Shown here in pieces: positions 11,344 to 23,420 of a stretch of DNA of 32,025 bases. Position 1 is the stretch's first letter. Every line of letters starts with the position of its first letter. The stretch is from contig JABVXU010000606.1 of assembly GCA_013365365.1 (NCBI GenBank), forward strand, positions 1-32,025, read 5' to 3'. Both the position numbers and the translations under genes were made by a program. The DNA is from Cruorifilaria tuberocauda (lineage: Eukaryota; Nematoda; Chromadorea; Rhabditida; Onchocercidae). The notes under the pieces were generated by a model. It did not search any database, was not told the DNA's origin, and saw only the letters and a list, made by a program, of their open reading frames with translations.

Positions 11344-14044
11344 CTGTAAAAATATTTCAAGCAATTATCAGTAAATGAAAATTTTAAAAATATACAATTA
11401 TCAGTAAATTCAAAATTTCATGTACTATTTAATTCAGATATTACGAATTTGATTGTTCTCGGTAAACTGTGACATTTGCGCTCGTGGTATGACATAAAGT
11501 CGTGTAACACTTTGATTTTGCAATTATTGCAATGCAGTAGTAAACAAAGAGGGCGCAATGAATAATTAATAATTTAAATTTTAAAATTTGAGTACCCCTC
11601 AGGTGAACTAACAGTAAGGATAAAATCTTACAAGAGCAAAATTTTTGGTACTTGTCGATGGTACTTGCAGGACAAACTGTGAAATGAAAATAACATTGAT
11701 AATCATTGGATAATTTAACATATGCATAATAAATTATAAACCTGAAATTCATTCGACATTATAGGATTTGTTATTTAAATATAACAAATTAATTTACATT
11801 CCAACCTGTATCTATGATGGAACATAGCACAAACTTGCTTTGATTAAGCTTATCTCAAACACAATTTAGGTGCATTATCAAGCTTTAGTAGAAAATATTA
11901 TTGAGAAAAGGAGAAAAAGTAAATTTTAAATAATTTCCACGTCGATTAAAAAGTTGAAAAAAATCAAGAAATAGAATAATTGTAATTAATTAGTTAAAAT
12001 TTGCCACGTGAAGGAAGTTCACATGCATGCAGTAAATAGAAATTCCTATAATATATCATTCAAAATAAACAGTGCCGCTTCTCTATTATAAATATAAACT
12101 TTTATTTGTAAATAGTTCGCATTTAAATGAAGCTAATGTTAGAAAATGGGAATATAGGTAAATATGGAAATTACAGTTTTACAGTTTATATCGTATCTTC
12201 GCCTCAGTTTGTTAAATCATCACATAAAAGTTAAATAAAAATGCTATCGATTTGATTTTATGATTTTTCAATCGGTTTATTTTAGCAATAAACTTGCAAG
12301 ATACCTCATAAGTTTCATAAAATTTTAGTTGTAGAAATGAGAAAATGAGTGATTTCATGAAATAATTGAGAGACAAAAATTGTATTTATAAAATAGATGG
12401 AAGTAATTATATTGTTTGGTTAATTAATAAAATAATAATTCATAATTGTTTTATCGACCAACTAACAATCAATAGTACACATTTCTCCTTTATAACATTC
12501 AAGATGTCAAATATACCTAATAACTTACATACGAGAAATCTTGATTATTAGTTATCACATCTTTATCAGTTTACTGCTTTTCAAATAATTATCAATCAAA
12601 TTAAAGGAATGATCGATGATAACATATTTTTTATCAAATTAATTATTATATCGTTTTGATACAGATGCTTATCTTGATATAAGATTATCTTCAGTTTATT
12701 TTCAACCAATTTCTAGTCTTTTTGAGATTTCATCTAAAAAGAAAAAAGTTTCACATTTTTTTTCCTAATTCCAAAAATAATTCCTAATTCCAGAGTATAA
12801 GTTTACGAGAAATTCATCATCCAGTGATACATTTCTGTCAAACAAACTTATTACTTTCAATATTTCTGTTTGTTATTGAGATTATTGAATTATCAAATAT
12901 TCTGAAAAATTTCTTATTCAGTTTCCTCGCCTCCCATCGTTCGAACTTAAAATTGAGAAACCATATAAGACAAGACTTTTTACAGTGATGATTCCGGAGA
13001 TCAAAACGGTCGAAATCTTCTGTATTCAAGTATTTGATGGAATCTTAAATTGCGCTGAATCAAGAAAATTACCTGCTTTCAAGAAAATAACTTCCCATTA
13101 AATACCGAAATCCTAAGTTTTGTATTCCAACAACCTTACTATTTCATTAAATGTTAATTATTGATTCCAACTCATATGCACGTTTGTTATATCTTTACTG
13201 CTGTATCCAATTGTAGTGATTTTTATTCAACCTTCCGCGTAAAAATGACAGTTTATAACATTTGGTCAATATATTATATTAACTCAGAATAGATATATAC
13301 ATACTTCTTTCGAAGCAAATATTTATTGTTTATATTTGCTAAACGAATAGCACGATATTCGAATACCACTAGAATATAAATTGAACATCAAATTATTTGT
13401 GTAATTATAAAGTAAACTGCAATCGTTATACTTTCTAAAATACAAAAACCCGTTCATATCCTCTATTAGTAATTCAACAGTATACAAATAACATATAACA
13501 TGCACAAAGCCCAAGCAACGAACTCATTCAATTCATAAAGGAGGCAAAATCCCAATTCCAAAATTTGAAGTATTTGATACTAGTGTTTTAGCTATAAAAA
13601 TGATAAAATCCCATCCGCATCAAGAAATAATTAATGTTTCTAGAGTTGTGCAATGGTAACTTAATGTACTAGTTAGCGAAGTAAGGCAAAAAACTATATT
13701 TCTAGCTTTCGCAAGATACTAAAGCTTAGTATCTGACAAACCTTCATTTCTTATCAATAGCAATGATAAAGTCTAGCACTTTTAGTCTAGCATACGCGAT
13801 ATTTAAAAAAACATAATAAAATTAAGCAAAAATGACATCACAATTATAATTGATACCTACCAGTTTAAAAACAATTGTCATTTTATTTTAAATAAAATGT
13901 AGAGAACAAAAGCATCAAATGACATCCTAGTTCATTCAATATAGAATTTAAAAGTTATTTTTTGAAATGCGACTGCATGAGTTTGAGAGATTCGGCATTA
14001 TTAAAATCAATAATATTTCGGATAAAAAAAATTAAATAAACTGC
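11344..14044. other. Intergenic or 5' intron of MMP-A; no firm gene
   Basis: No exon chain is recognisable. It should contain the missing signal-peptide exon of MMP-A; the best candidate is 12305-12358 on the minus strand, though it lacks an obvious cleavage site. A less AT-rich patch at 12838-13101 has open frames on both strands. On the minus strand, an AATAAA signal at 13882-13887 fits the capping enzyme 3' end. Confidence 0.4.
13882..13887 (-). terminator. Possible polyadenylation signal of the capping enzyme
   Basis: AATAAA on the minus strand, about 160 bases after the TAG stop at 14045-14047. It is the first canonical hexamer downstream on that strand. Such hexamers are common by chance in AT-rich DNA. 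Confidence 0.35.
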
Positions 14045-17000
14045 CTATGTTTTAGGTATTTTTTGAGCATCATTAGCTGAAAATGGAGCAGGTCTCTTCC
14101 TCGATCTTTGTATACAAATTTTTTCAACGAATGCTATCAATGAGTTCTTATCAATCGGATGAATGATGCTGTCATAAATAGCTTTTGCTGTTTTGTTTGA
14201 ATTAGGCAAACTTTTATCCGTACGTTCACGCATAAATTCCCATTTGCCATCCTGCAATAACGAGAATAATTGGGATTGCCTACGAAAAAAAGCAATTTAA
14301 AGCAGAAGAAATGAAATATCGGAAAACTTACAAACTACTACTAATACTATTAATACGCAAAAAATTTTCAATAATTTCATTGAACGCTAGCAAGCTTCGA
14401 GTTCTGATATACGACAGTCATATAGTAATCTCAATTGTGTATAAATCCCACATGTGGCTCATGTATGAACATAACCTACTATATCCTACTAAGGGACTAG
14501 GATTATTTTGTGGTATCAACCTAACTTCGCTTTTACAGTAATTGATCTCTTTTCATCAAGAGTTTAATAAATATATTTTGGAGCATGTGGTATTTTACAA
14601 AACTATATTTACTATTACAAAACATTATGAAAAAAAATTTTTCTAGCATTGAGAAGGAAAAACACGAAAAAAGGAACCATTATTTGCAAAGTAAAGTATT
14701 TTGTGAAATAAAAGACTAACTTTAAAAGTACATTCAATGATTTTATTATCATATGGCAATAACTTCTTTGTAGCTTTCATCTGCGCCATCGGTTCTGATT
14801 GGTTTTGTACAAAAAGAAAGCCAATGTGTTCCGGCAATTCACCAGGTTTCGATACACGTCTTATTTTTAATTTAAAATCGATTGAATTATGAGATGGAGG
14901 TTTCCATTTCAACAATGTATCACATCGTCCACAACGATATGGCTAAAAATATATTGATTTGATTTCGTTGAAATAAGCTAACTCATAATAATTTTATTAT
15001 CTATAGTTGCAAAATTCCTATATGCCCCTTCTCCATAAAGCTAAGTTAAAACGACATAAAATTTCGATATGTTATGATGTATTTTAAGGTACAGCAAATT
15101 TTTCTGTAATCAGTATTAACCGGGATATTTTGCTTTGAAATAACTTCCATAAAATAGAAGCATATTTGGAAAAGCTATAACGACAAAAGTTTCTTTAATC
15201 TTTTAAAGGAAGCATGCACTTCATTTCGAAACTTACTTCATTTACCGACTGAAAAATCAAGCCATCAATTTCATGTCCAACATTTCTTGTAAATTTTTCA
15301 TCAAACAGTTTCCGAACCGCTTCTAATTCCCAAAAATCCTGCAAAAACAAATAAGAAAATCAAAAGATTAACTCGTCACAAAAAATAATCAATAAAAAGC
15401 AACGAATGTTTTCATCATACCTTATTCCGTATACTAATAGGTTCATTTTCTCGTCTGATGCGGCCACTTCTTAATGCATCACGACGTGGTTGAATTATAT
15501 CTTCACGAATACACAACAAACGTGTTGTGAAATCACATTCGCCTACATTCTGTCCCTAAATAAAATAATTCATCTCTAATAGCTCTAATACGCCAAGTTT
15601 GGGATGGGAATTTTCTGTTATATTCTGACAAAAAAGTGATATAAAACGCAATCAAACCTCGAATTTAATAATATCGTAGATAAGTAATCTTGGAACAACG
15701 ATAATGTCACCAGATTCCCCTTTTACCTGTAGAAAACTGATATTACTTAAAATTACATCAAAACATTTCCATTTTATAAACTATCTTATGCAAAATAATT
15801 TTAAATGCTTAACTTATGCTTCGACTCAACATATTATTTTCGACCAACGAACCATCTAAAACTTAGGCAAGACTATTATGCCATGGAATTCCGGATATTG
15901 TCAATTTTATCGTAATGTAAATCACCGCATACAACAGGTTTTAAAAGATTTATTCGGAAGTAAACTCTAAATTGAACCTTTTCGATTATCATTTCACAAT
16001 CAAGGAGAGTATTTCTAATATGACGGAATTCTTTTTTGTGCGGAAATATTATGCAGGATATTTTAAACACATTATTATTCCGATCAAATGCATATATTGA
16101 ATCCTCATCGTCAATAAGAACCATATATCTGAAGTAATTGTTTAAAGTAACTCCTGTAAACAATAGTTGCACATCAACATGAACAATGACTGCTCTTACT
16201 ATAGTTTATGTGTATCAGAGCATCCATATGTAATTTCTGGAAGAACAATGATGGAATAACCTTATAAAACATTTATTCACCTGATTCCATCGGCTTTCCA
16301 AGATACCATATATTTCTTTTCAGCCAAAAAATGTAAATTATCTCTTCCCATGGAAACTGGTTGACCTCCAGGAAAACCATCTCTTTTATATCCACACATG
16401 TCTCGAATCTATATGTTATTTCAAATAATAAAGAATAATATAAATCAGTTATGTTTATGTTGCAATTCAAGGCAAATTTGTACTTCTACAAGGACCAAAC
16501 AGAAAAGTAAGATTGGTTATGTGCAGTGCAGTTTACGCACCAGTAATATGTATGACAGGTCATTCATAATCGTCTGATTCCATTAATGTTTAAACACGTA
16601 TCAAATTTAAACAATACTGAATTTTGAGAAAAAAAGAACTTTCCAAAAAAAATAAGAACTGAGAAACTATGATGCAAAACCATGTAATATAAAATTGCTG
16701 TTATAACTATTACGTATTAGGATGATGAATTAATTAAGCTCAAGAAATCAAAAAAAACGATCAAATAAAGAAAGTGATTGATAAGAAATATTCAGAAACA
16801 ATTCATAAAAACGGAAATTACCTTATTTTGCAAAATGGTCCTAGTCATAGGATCTGACACATATTTAACACTAGGCACTGCTCCATCCATAAATTTAGGC
16901 TCATCTGGAAATAAGCTTGAAATGTTGGAAATTCCGAAACAAAGAAACCTCAACTTAGTCAAAATGTTTTTTTCTTAGTTTAAGAATAATCAATTTTTCT

Positions 17001-18929
17001 TTGGGAGCTGCTAATCCGCTTTAAATATGAACTACGACTATAGTTGGTGTTGATTTGATAAACCAAAAAAACCGCTAATTTTTTCCTTGATTTCTTAAAA
17101 AATCTGGATTATAGCTTGCAACGCAAAGCAATAGTAGATTACTAGTCAAATGCAAGTAACGGAATTTAGAATATGGAATGTCGAGATGATTAATAATAAA
17201 AGTTAAAATAAATACAAAGTGTAGACGAAAAACACACCAATATGTCCACCAGCATTATTTGATAGAGCTTGATCACTATCGATATCGTAAAGTGAAATGC
17301 TACTGTCAGCAACTGGGCCATTCTCCCAAGCAGGACGTGGTGGTGCCTACAATTCATTTTACTTTTTTGCTTTATATTATGTTTATAGTCATCGAATGTC
17401 AATGTCGGATACAGTGTCCTAGAAAACCAAATTATGAAATTTGAATTATTGGAAAACCGGAAATAAATATCAAGTAAATTTTTATTATACAAAAATAAAT
17501 TAATCATGATCCGAATAGGTACTGAAATTATAGATCTAAGATACAATACATAAAATTAACTTAAGGAGGAAATATCATGAAAAAACCTCAATTCTATCAT
17601 CTTCATCACCGTATCTCCGCATCAGTTCGTCCAAATAAAACTGTTTGTAGATACCATTTGGCCTCATTTGTGCAAATGAATAAATAGCAGCGTCGATTGC
17701 CCAATCCATAGCGCTTGCAAGATATGCTGCTATCAAGAATCCAGTTCTATTATATCCATGAGTGCAATGTACCGCCACTATATCTTTTGGATTTGCCTAG
17801 AAATACGCATTATTAGCATTTAAACTAGTTTATTTTAGCTTTGATTAACTGTAATACAATTTAAACTGAAAGCCTTTTTTCCCTTCCATATGAAATATAC
17901 GAACGTCCAAGTCCACATAAATCATATCTTTCCAAAATAATAATATCAACTGTGCCTCCAAAGTATCTGAATCGAAACATAAACTCACTGTTTTAAGATG
18001 GATTTCGGTATATTATCATAGCTGAAAATCTGTTCAAAGTTGTAAGAAAAATTGCAAAATTCAATCACTAACCTGAAGATATCCGCGTACAATCCGACAA
18101 AACTGCTCCGTTTCAGTAACAGACGGTGCTTCTCCATGACCCTTCACTGGGATCTTTTTATAAATACAATTTCGTTTTTCGATCTAGACAAGCAGGAATA
18201 AAATATCGAATACTACAAAAAGTAAATGTTAACTCACTTCGTAAAAACTTATTTTGAATTTTGAATATTTTGAATAACGGCAGTTATGATGGAACTATAA
18301 ATTGCAGCAAAGATGGTATGCCATAACATGAAAACGAAAATCAATAATATGAAAATCACAAACTACAACAGTTATAAAGAACTATAATACCTCATTTCTA
18401 CTGTAATAACGATCGGTTTTTGTGAGATCAATCCATAAACCAATTCTCGCACCCGGTTCAGCACCGCGAAATTTGTATGCGAAAACATCTCGTGGATGAA
18501 ACTGCCACTTTTGCTCGATTTGCTCATCATAGAGTTTACAGAGAGGAGTTTTAAAGGGTAAGAAATGCTTTGCAACGATCTGAAATATTTATGAAATTTA
18601 CTATCCATACATCCAGCCTGTATCCACACGATCCAAATTACATGAAAGATTCTAAAACATCTTTTGGATAATATGAGCAATATGATTTAGCTACTACAAA
18701 TGCGTAAGAATCATTAATTTCTCAGGAAAATTTTAAAACTTTGAACTGTTCCAAGAACTTTAAACTATGAAGTAAACTTGAAATAAATTGTTAAAATAAG
18801 ATAATTTGTTAAAAAGCACACCGAGCCCAGTGGTGGACAAAAAAGCCAACGATCCGGAGGACCAAGGCGAGCTTTCTCAATGCTAATCCCTCCAGAATCT
18901 GTGCCACTCAACTCGTCGTCACTTGCCAT
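14045..18929 (-). CDS. cel-1: Bifunctional mRNA capping enzyme (RNA 5'-triphosphatase and guanylyltransferase)
   Basis: Nuclear enzyme that removes the gamma phosphate from nascent RNA polymerase II transcripts and then transfers GMP from GTP to form the cap. Thirteen exons: 18822-18929, 18391-18579, 18073-18183, 17587-17796, 17238-17346, 16822-16904, 16281-16408, 15978-16128, 15658-15726, 15421-15555, 15237-15338, 14721-14942, 14045-14251; total 607 residues, close to the roughly 600 of animal enzymes. The N-terminal cysteine-phosphatase-like domain carries [10 protein letters not shown] (nucleophile Cys147). The guanylyltransferase domain has motif I KADGIR (Lys308, GMP-accepting), motif III reading LLDCEM where DGE is usual, IIIa [35 protein letters not shown] and [12 protein letters not shown]. 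The ATG is preceded directly by an in-frame stop. The symbol follows the C. elegans orthologue. A single intact copy of an essential gene. Confidence 0.95.
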
Positions 18930-18993
18930 TCATACCATTTAGCGACCAATTAGAAAGCTATGACTTATAGGCCCTGCAACACCATAAATATAC

Positions 18994-18996
18994 CTG
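18994..18996 (-). promoter_or_regulatory. Candidate spliced-leader (trans-splice) acceptor of the capping enzyme
   Basis: On the minus strand ACGGATTTCAG lies 65 bases upstream of the capping-enzyme ATG, with no in-frame coding before it. Nematode pre-mRNAs often receive a spliced leader at such a TTTCAG just ahead of the first exon. A second AG (GGTGTTGCAG) lies nearer the ATG at about 18971. Either could be a cis acceptor for a non-coding first exon. Confidence 0.4.
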
Positions 18997-20118
18997 AAAT
19001 CCGTAAAACAATAACTTTTATAATCTTTTATGCACTTTATGTGACGTTATAAAAACGCACGTCCTCGTATGTTAACAAATGATCGACTGATCTTCGCAAT
19101 ATTTAAGCTATTAATAAAGCGTACAATAAATGAGCAACCGTTGTTTCAAAAAATCTAAATTCTTGAATAAACAACTAAAAAATCGAGACAAGTTGTTCGG
19201 TTACAGTTACTTTTACAGTATCCAATCAATTCATGTTTTCACGTTTAGATCACGTTAATTTTCTTTTCTCTTGTCTTCTCTACCTGAGTTTTCCTACGTA
19301 ATGTTATGCATATTAACGAATGCGTAGTAAACCATTTGATTTTATCTTAAATTTCCTATGCAAAAGATCGAAATCCACAGATCATACGCTCATCATTGCA
19401 TGATTTAATTGAGGAGAGGAAGAAAGAAAGGGAGAGAGAGTAAGGGATATAGCAATCATTCCTCCTTAATGAATATTGATTCATGGATTAATATTTCAGT
19501 ATTTCGCGTCATTTCACTCATATCATGTTAGCTTCATTCCTTGTTTCTTTTTTAAATCAGCAATCTCTCCTTTTATTGTTAATATTTTCCCACAAGCATT
19601 GTCACTTCGTTCATTTTATCACCACCGGAATATTACCTCCGAAAAACTTACTTTGAACTTACTCTCACTTCATCACTCTGAACAATTTGCATGGAGTTTG
19701 CAATCTCTAAGATTTTATATCTGTCCGTATGCAACGAAATCATGAAATAGAATGTCGCAAGATGAATTAAGTTTATAAAATCACATAAACTGATACCACG
19801 TAAGTCTAGTGATAATTCGTCGTGAGTACTGGGTAAAGTGTGATTCTGAGCTATATATATTTGCATTTAGTATGCAAATGATGTGATGTGTCATGTAAAG
19901 TACAAGGATACAAATGTGCACCAATGAAATGATGAAACCTTGTATTTTGTTCCGCACATATGCGGGGAATCGGAGAAATGGATAGAGAAGGATATGGAAT
20001 AACCCCATAGATATATTGATTGATCTGAAATGATCTTGATCTGAAATACTAAATCAAAATGTTCCATGCTTTCTAGTTTTTAATTTAAAGCTTATAATAG
20101 CAGGTGACGTATACGTGA
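18997..20118. other. Intergenic region between capping enzyme and tRNA gene
   Basis: No coding exons seen. It is presumably the capping-enzyme promoter side. A GA-rich tract (about 19410-19445) resembles the purine runs common in nematode promoters. Open frames on either strand lack splice or family support. Confidence 0.45.
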
Positions 20119-20202
20119 GTCCGTCTGGCCGAGTGGTCTAAGGCGTTGCGTTCAGGTCGCAATCTACTCTGGTGGGCGCAGGTTCGAATCCTGCGGCGGA
20201 CA
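20119..20202 (+). tRNA. tRNA-Leu, anticodon CAG
   Basis: Cloverleaf folds by eye. The 5' GTCCGTC pairs with 3' GGCGGAC (one T-G wobble), with discriminator A at 20202. The anticodon stem TTGCG/CGCAA closes the loop TTCAGGT, giving anticodon CAG at 20153-20155, which reads CTG leucine codons. There is a long class II variable arm, as expected for leucine, and a T arm GCAGG-TTCGAAT-CCTGC. The internal RNA polymerase III A box (TGGCCGAGTGG, 20126-20136) and B box (GGTTCGAATCC, 20181-20191) are intact. No intron. Confidence 0.97.
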
Positions 20203-20218
20203 TTCGCTATTACGACGA

Positions 20219-20223
20219 TTTTT
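20219..20223 (+). terminator. RNA polymerase III terminator
   Basis: A run of five T residues 17 bases after the tRNA 3' end, the usual pol III stop signal. Confidence 0.75.
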
Positions 20224-20348
20224 CCTCTTCTTCGATCATCCTGATCAAGTATTAATTGCATATCATTTAAGGAAGCAGAAAACATCGTCGAAAGAGATCC
20301 TCGGACCTTCTGTTTCACTTTGGTTGTTTCTAATTTTATATTTATGAT

Positions 20349-20408
20349 AATATCATATCATATCATATATCAGTGACGTCACCATATCATATCATATCAT
20401 ATCAGTGA
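20349..20408. repeat. CATAT microsatellite pair, each followed by CAGTGACG
   Basis: Two blocks of ATATC/CATAT pentanucleotide repeats (20349-20370 and 20384-20403) each run into CAGTGACG, so the whole unit is duplicated. The first CAGTGACG extends into TGACGTCA. The phrase TATCATATCATATCAGTGA at 20390-20408 also occurs exactly at 382-400 in the receptor intron. Confidence 0.85.
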
Positions 20409-21585
20409 CGACAATACGACATAACTAATATTGATTTTCTCAAATGGTCAAATGCTGTTCATTCTCTTAAAAGATAGTAACAGATCGGTGAAAAGGAGAG
20501 AATAAATAAAGGTAGAGAAAGAGAAGAGAGAAAAGAAAAAGAGAAAAAATGCCCTTGAACGAATGATTATTATCGACGAAACGTTCTTTCAATCATTCGA
20601 TTCAATTTTCAAATCGATAATTTCAAATTTCCCTACTCTAGCTTAAGTTATAAACTTTGAACCTAATTTCAGAAGAAAAATCTTCCGTGATAAACTTCAA
20701 TTATAACATGAAATATGATTGCATGACATTTAAACCTCCCGGAAACTCTCGGATTTCGCCGTTCTTTCCATTACATTATTCATTACTATAAATAATTTCA
20801 AATTGGTGAAATTAAAAGAAAGAAAATAAAACTAATTATAATTAACAACGTTTGGAAATTTTAAATTTGGGAAATGAAATTTAGAATTTGTACAAAAATG
20901 AAATCTATAGTCTATACAGGTAAATCTTATGATATCATATCATTAATCAAAGTGATAATTTCAAATCGATTGTAAAAGATGTGGAGGTGGAAATTTAATA
21001 GTGTCGTCCATTCAAAGAATATTTCAATAGATGAAAACTGGAAATTGATTTCATACTTTTTTTCATGATATTATTCCAAACACTGTCACACATTTTTAGA
21101 CGTATACTAGTTTTTTTTCCTAATTTCGATATTCCTAACTTCAATCCTCCTGAAAAGCCTGTTCTCCTTTGTTTTTATATCCGTTTTGAATTGTATCATT
21201 TACTATATCACTGTATAAATGAGAAATTTTGAGTTATCTTTGAATCAGATCATTGCTAGTACAGGTAATAATACAGTTTTTGACACCTGTGAGGTATTAC
21301 GAAATGGAATTTCAGAATTTGTAATGTTCAAAATTCGAGTCAGGAAAATTAATGTCTATAAATTATTTTTCTACCAATGATAAAAAAACTAGGCTAGAAA
21401 AGGGAGAGAATAGAAGTAGGAGAAATACGATAAGATTACAAATAATCAATAATCCTATGTCTGTGTCTGTCAAAGGTCAGGACGATTCAGTTGTAAATTC
21501 AAGTAGGAAATGAAAGATATGTTAATCTTTTGTATACCTTTATCAATTATTTACATTGTTGTTAGTAGTTCAATTGTGATCGAAG

Positions 21586-22927
21586 ATGGCGGAAGGTGGT
21601 GATCGTGATGAAAAATGCGACACGTCGTCTCCTCCTCCCTATAAATCGATCTATCCGGAAATGCCGGAAGATGTATCGGATAAGTTTGCTACGAAAAATG
21701 GTAAACCAAAAGGTAACAATGGATTCACTAACGATATATCACTTATCATCAAGGCTGCAGACTTAGCTGCTCGACGTCATCGTCAACAGCGTAGAAAAGA
21801 TACCATACAAACTCCATATGTCAATCATCTGATCGGTGCGTCATCTTCATTTTAATCATTATCAGTTCAATTCTTATCAGTTTCTCTGCTTTCTCAACTG
21901 ATCATCGCAAAATTCTTCTATCTTTGCCATTTAGCGATTGACCTTTAATTTCCAATTTCTTTTTCCGAATAATTTCTAGGTGTCGCCCATATTTTAACAA
22001 ATGAGGGAGAAGTAACCGATACAGCAACAATCATTGCTGCTATATTGCATGATATTGTTGAAGATACAAAAACAACGGATGAAGAAATCCGGAAAATGTT
22101 TGGTGATGAGGTTACTGATCAATTTTTGTTTATAAAAAAATTCTTGAAAAATTTTTTTCTTCTTTTTTCAATCAAATCCAGAAGAAATGGGTACGATCAT
22201 TTTGATGGATCTATTTCAACGTTTTTTCTCAAAATTAAATTATATTGGGTTATATAAGTTAATATACTTTTCAAACTTTAATAATAAGTAAAATAAAAGT
22301 TTTCAGCTGATTTTTATCTCGATATATTACGAAAATTGAGTTACATTAAGGTAGCAGATATTGTTCAAGAATGCACAGTGATTAAAAGCATGAAACGTGA
22401 AGCAAGAATGAAATCTCAATTGGAAAAGGCATCGCAATTATCACATAAAGTAAGTTTACTTTATCCTTTAAAGTTATTTTATTTCTCGAAATTGTTTGAT
22501 TTTTTCCTTTCTCTCGTACTCTTCAATAATCGTTTGAAGAAAAGTGATAACAATGAGATTGGTTAAATGTCATTTCGTATTAAAAACACTTTTCTCTTAC
22601 TAACCTATTTTCTTCCTTATCATTGATTATTTCATCTATCATCCGTATTCTCGATTTCTCCGTTTTATATCCGTGTCAACCACATAATACATCTATCTTT
22701 TGAAAGTCGATGAATTTCGAAACTGTCCATTTTAGGCAAAGCTTGTACAATTAGCGGATAAGCTGTATAATATCCGTGATATCGAACGTGGTACACCACT
22801 TGGCTGGACAAAGCAGCAAGTAAAGGAATATATTTTATTCGCAAAGGATTTGTTGTTGAACATCAGAGGAATAAATAACCCACTGGAAACAGCTCTCGAT
22901 GATATCATCAATAAGCACATCAAATAA
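21586..22927 (+). CDS. HDDC3: MESH1/HDDC3-type HD-domain hydrolase
   Basis: Metazoan SpoT homologue; the family hydrolyses the 3' diphosphate of (p)ppGpp in vitro and, in human, dephosphorylates NADPH. Cytosolic, manganese-dependent. Exons 21586-21835, 21980-22110, 22351-22449, 22736-22927 join in phase to 223 residues. The HD fold is clear: AARRHRQQRRKD, then NHLIG (His81), HDIVEDT (His107, Asp108, Glu111, Asp112) and LADKLYNIRD (Asp168), covering the expected metal ligands and catalytic pair. About 45 N-terminal residues, Ser/Pro/acidic, precede the domain and are absent from the roughly 179-residue human protein. The EVTDDK stretch of human MESH1 reads ECTVIK here (135-139 region), and the usual NHP is NHL. 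The start is the first ATG in frame. Exon 2 could read past its donor at 22111, but the splice to 22351 restores family alignment. Confidence 0.92.
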
Positions 22928-23420
22928 CTTATGTATATTTGATTTATCTCTTTTTGAACTATCTTTATTGAATTCTTGTAAAATAACTTTTGTAATAAAA
23001 GTAATAGTAAATTTGAATTCGCTTAATTAATTACTAATTAATAAAATCATCATTTTCTAATTTTGATTAAAGAGTTATCATAATCAATAAATATAAAAAT
23101 TCCTATGAGAATGTCCACTTTGATATCTACCTAAAAATACTACAATTGATTTCTGCAGTGATTGCAAAATGGGGTAATTTCAATCTTTCGGATCAATTTT
23201 GATAAAGAGGATTATGATCCATATGATTTTTACTTCTAATATACTTTTGATAACTTAGCTAACCATTGAATTATAAAATCCCCCGTGTAATACGTGAACA
23301 CGTGAAACATATAATACGTGAAAGAAAATGAATTATCTTGAGAATCAAAACATAAAATAAGTTGAATAAAAAGTAATTTACACTTCGGAATGAAAAAAGT
23401 ATTTTCAGTAGAATCATCAA
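22928..23420. other. Short convergent intergenic gap
   Basis: Lies between the 3' ends of the MESH1 gene (+) and MMP-B (-), so it holds two 3' untranslated regions. No further coding signal. Near 23284-23330 the phrase AATACGTGAA recurs around an ACACGTGA motif. Confidence 0.5.
22994..22999 (+). terminator. Polyadenylation signal of the MESH1 gene
   Basis: AATAAA 67 bases after the TAA stop, the only canonical hexamer this close on the plus strand. Confidence 0.6.

Larger units (their letters stand above)
20203..21585. other. Intergenic region between tRNA-Leu and MESH1 gene
   Basis: No coding exons recognised. It contains CATAT repeats flanking a perfect palindromic CRE (TGACGTCA, 20374-20381) and a GA-rich tract at about 20490-20550. 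The rest is AT-rich; it should include the MESH1 promoter near its right end. Confidence 0.5.

Noticed and set aside
11441..11752. 103-codon minus-strand frame as the signal-peptide exon of MMP-A
   Set aside because: It has a hydrophobic stretch, but the only nearby donor (GTAATA at the end) leaves the wrong phase for the next exon.
15876..15977. Continuation of the capping-enzyme frame past 15978
   Set aside because: The donor AAGGTTCAA joins to 15726 and restores the family sequence (LLIYDIIKF); read-through ends without motif IIIa.
17190..17546. 118-codon minus-strand open frame
   Set aside because: It is another frame of the capping-enzyme exon at 17238-17346 plus flanking introns; the exon in the correct frame joins its neighbours in phase.
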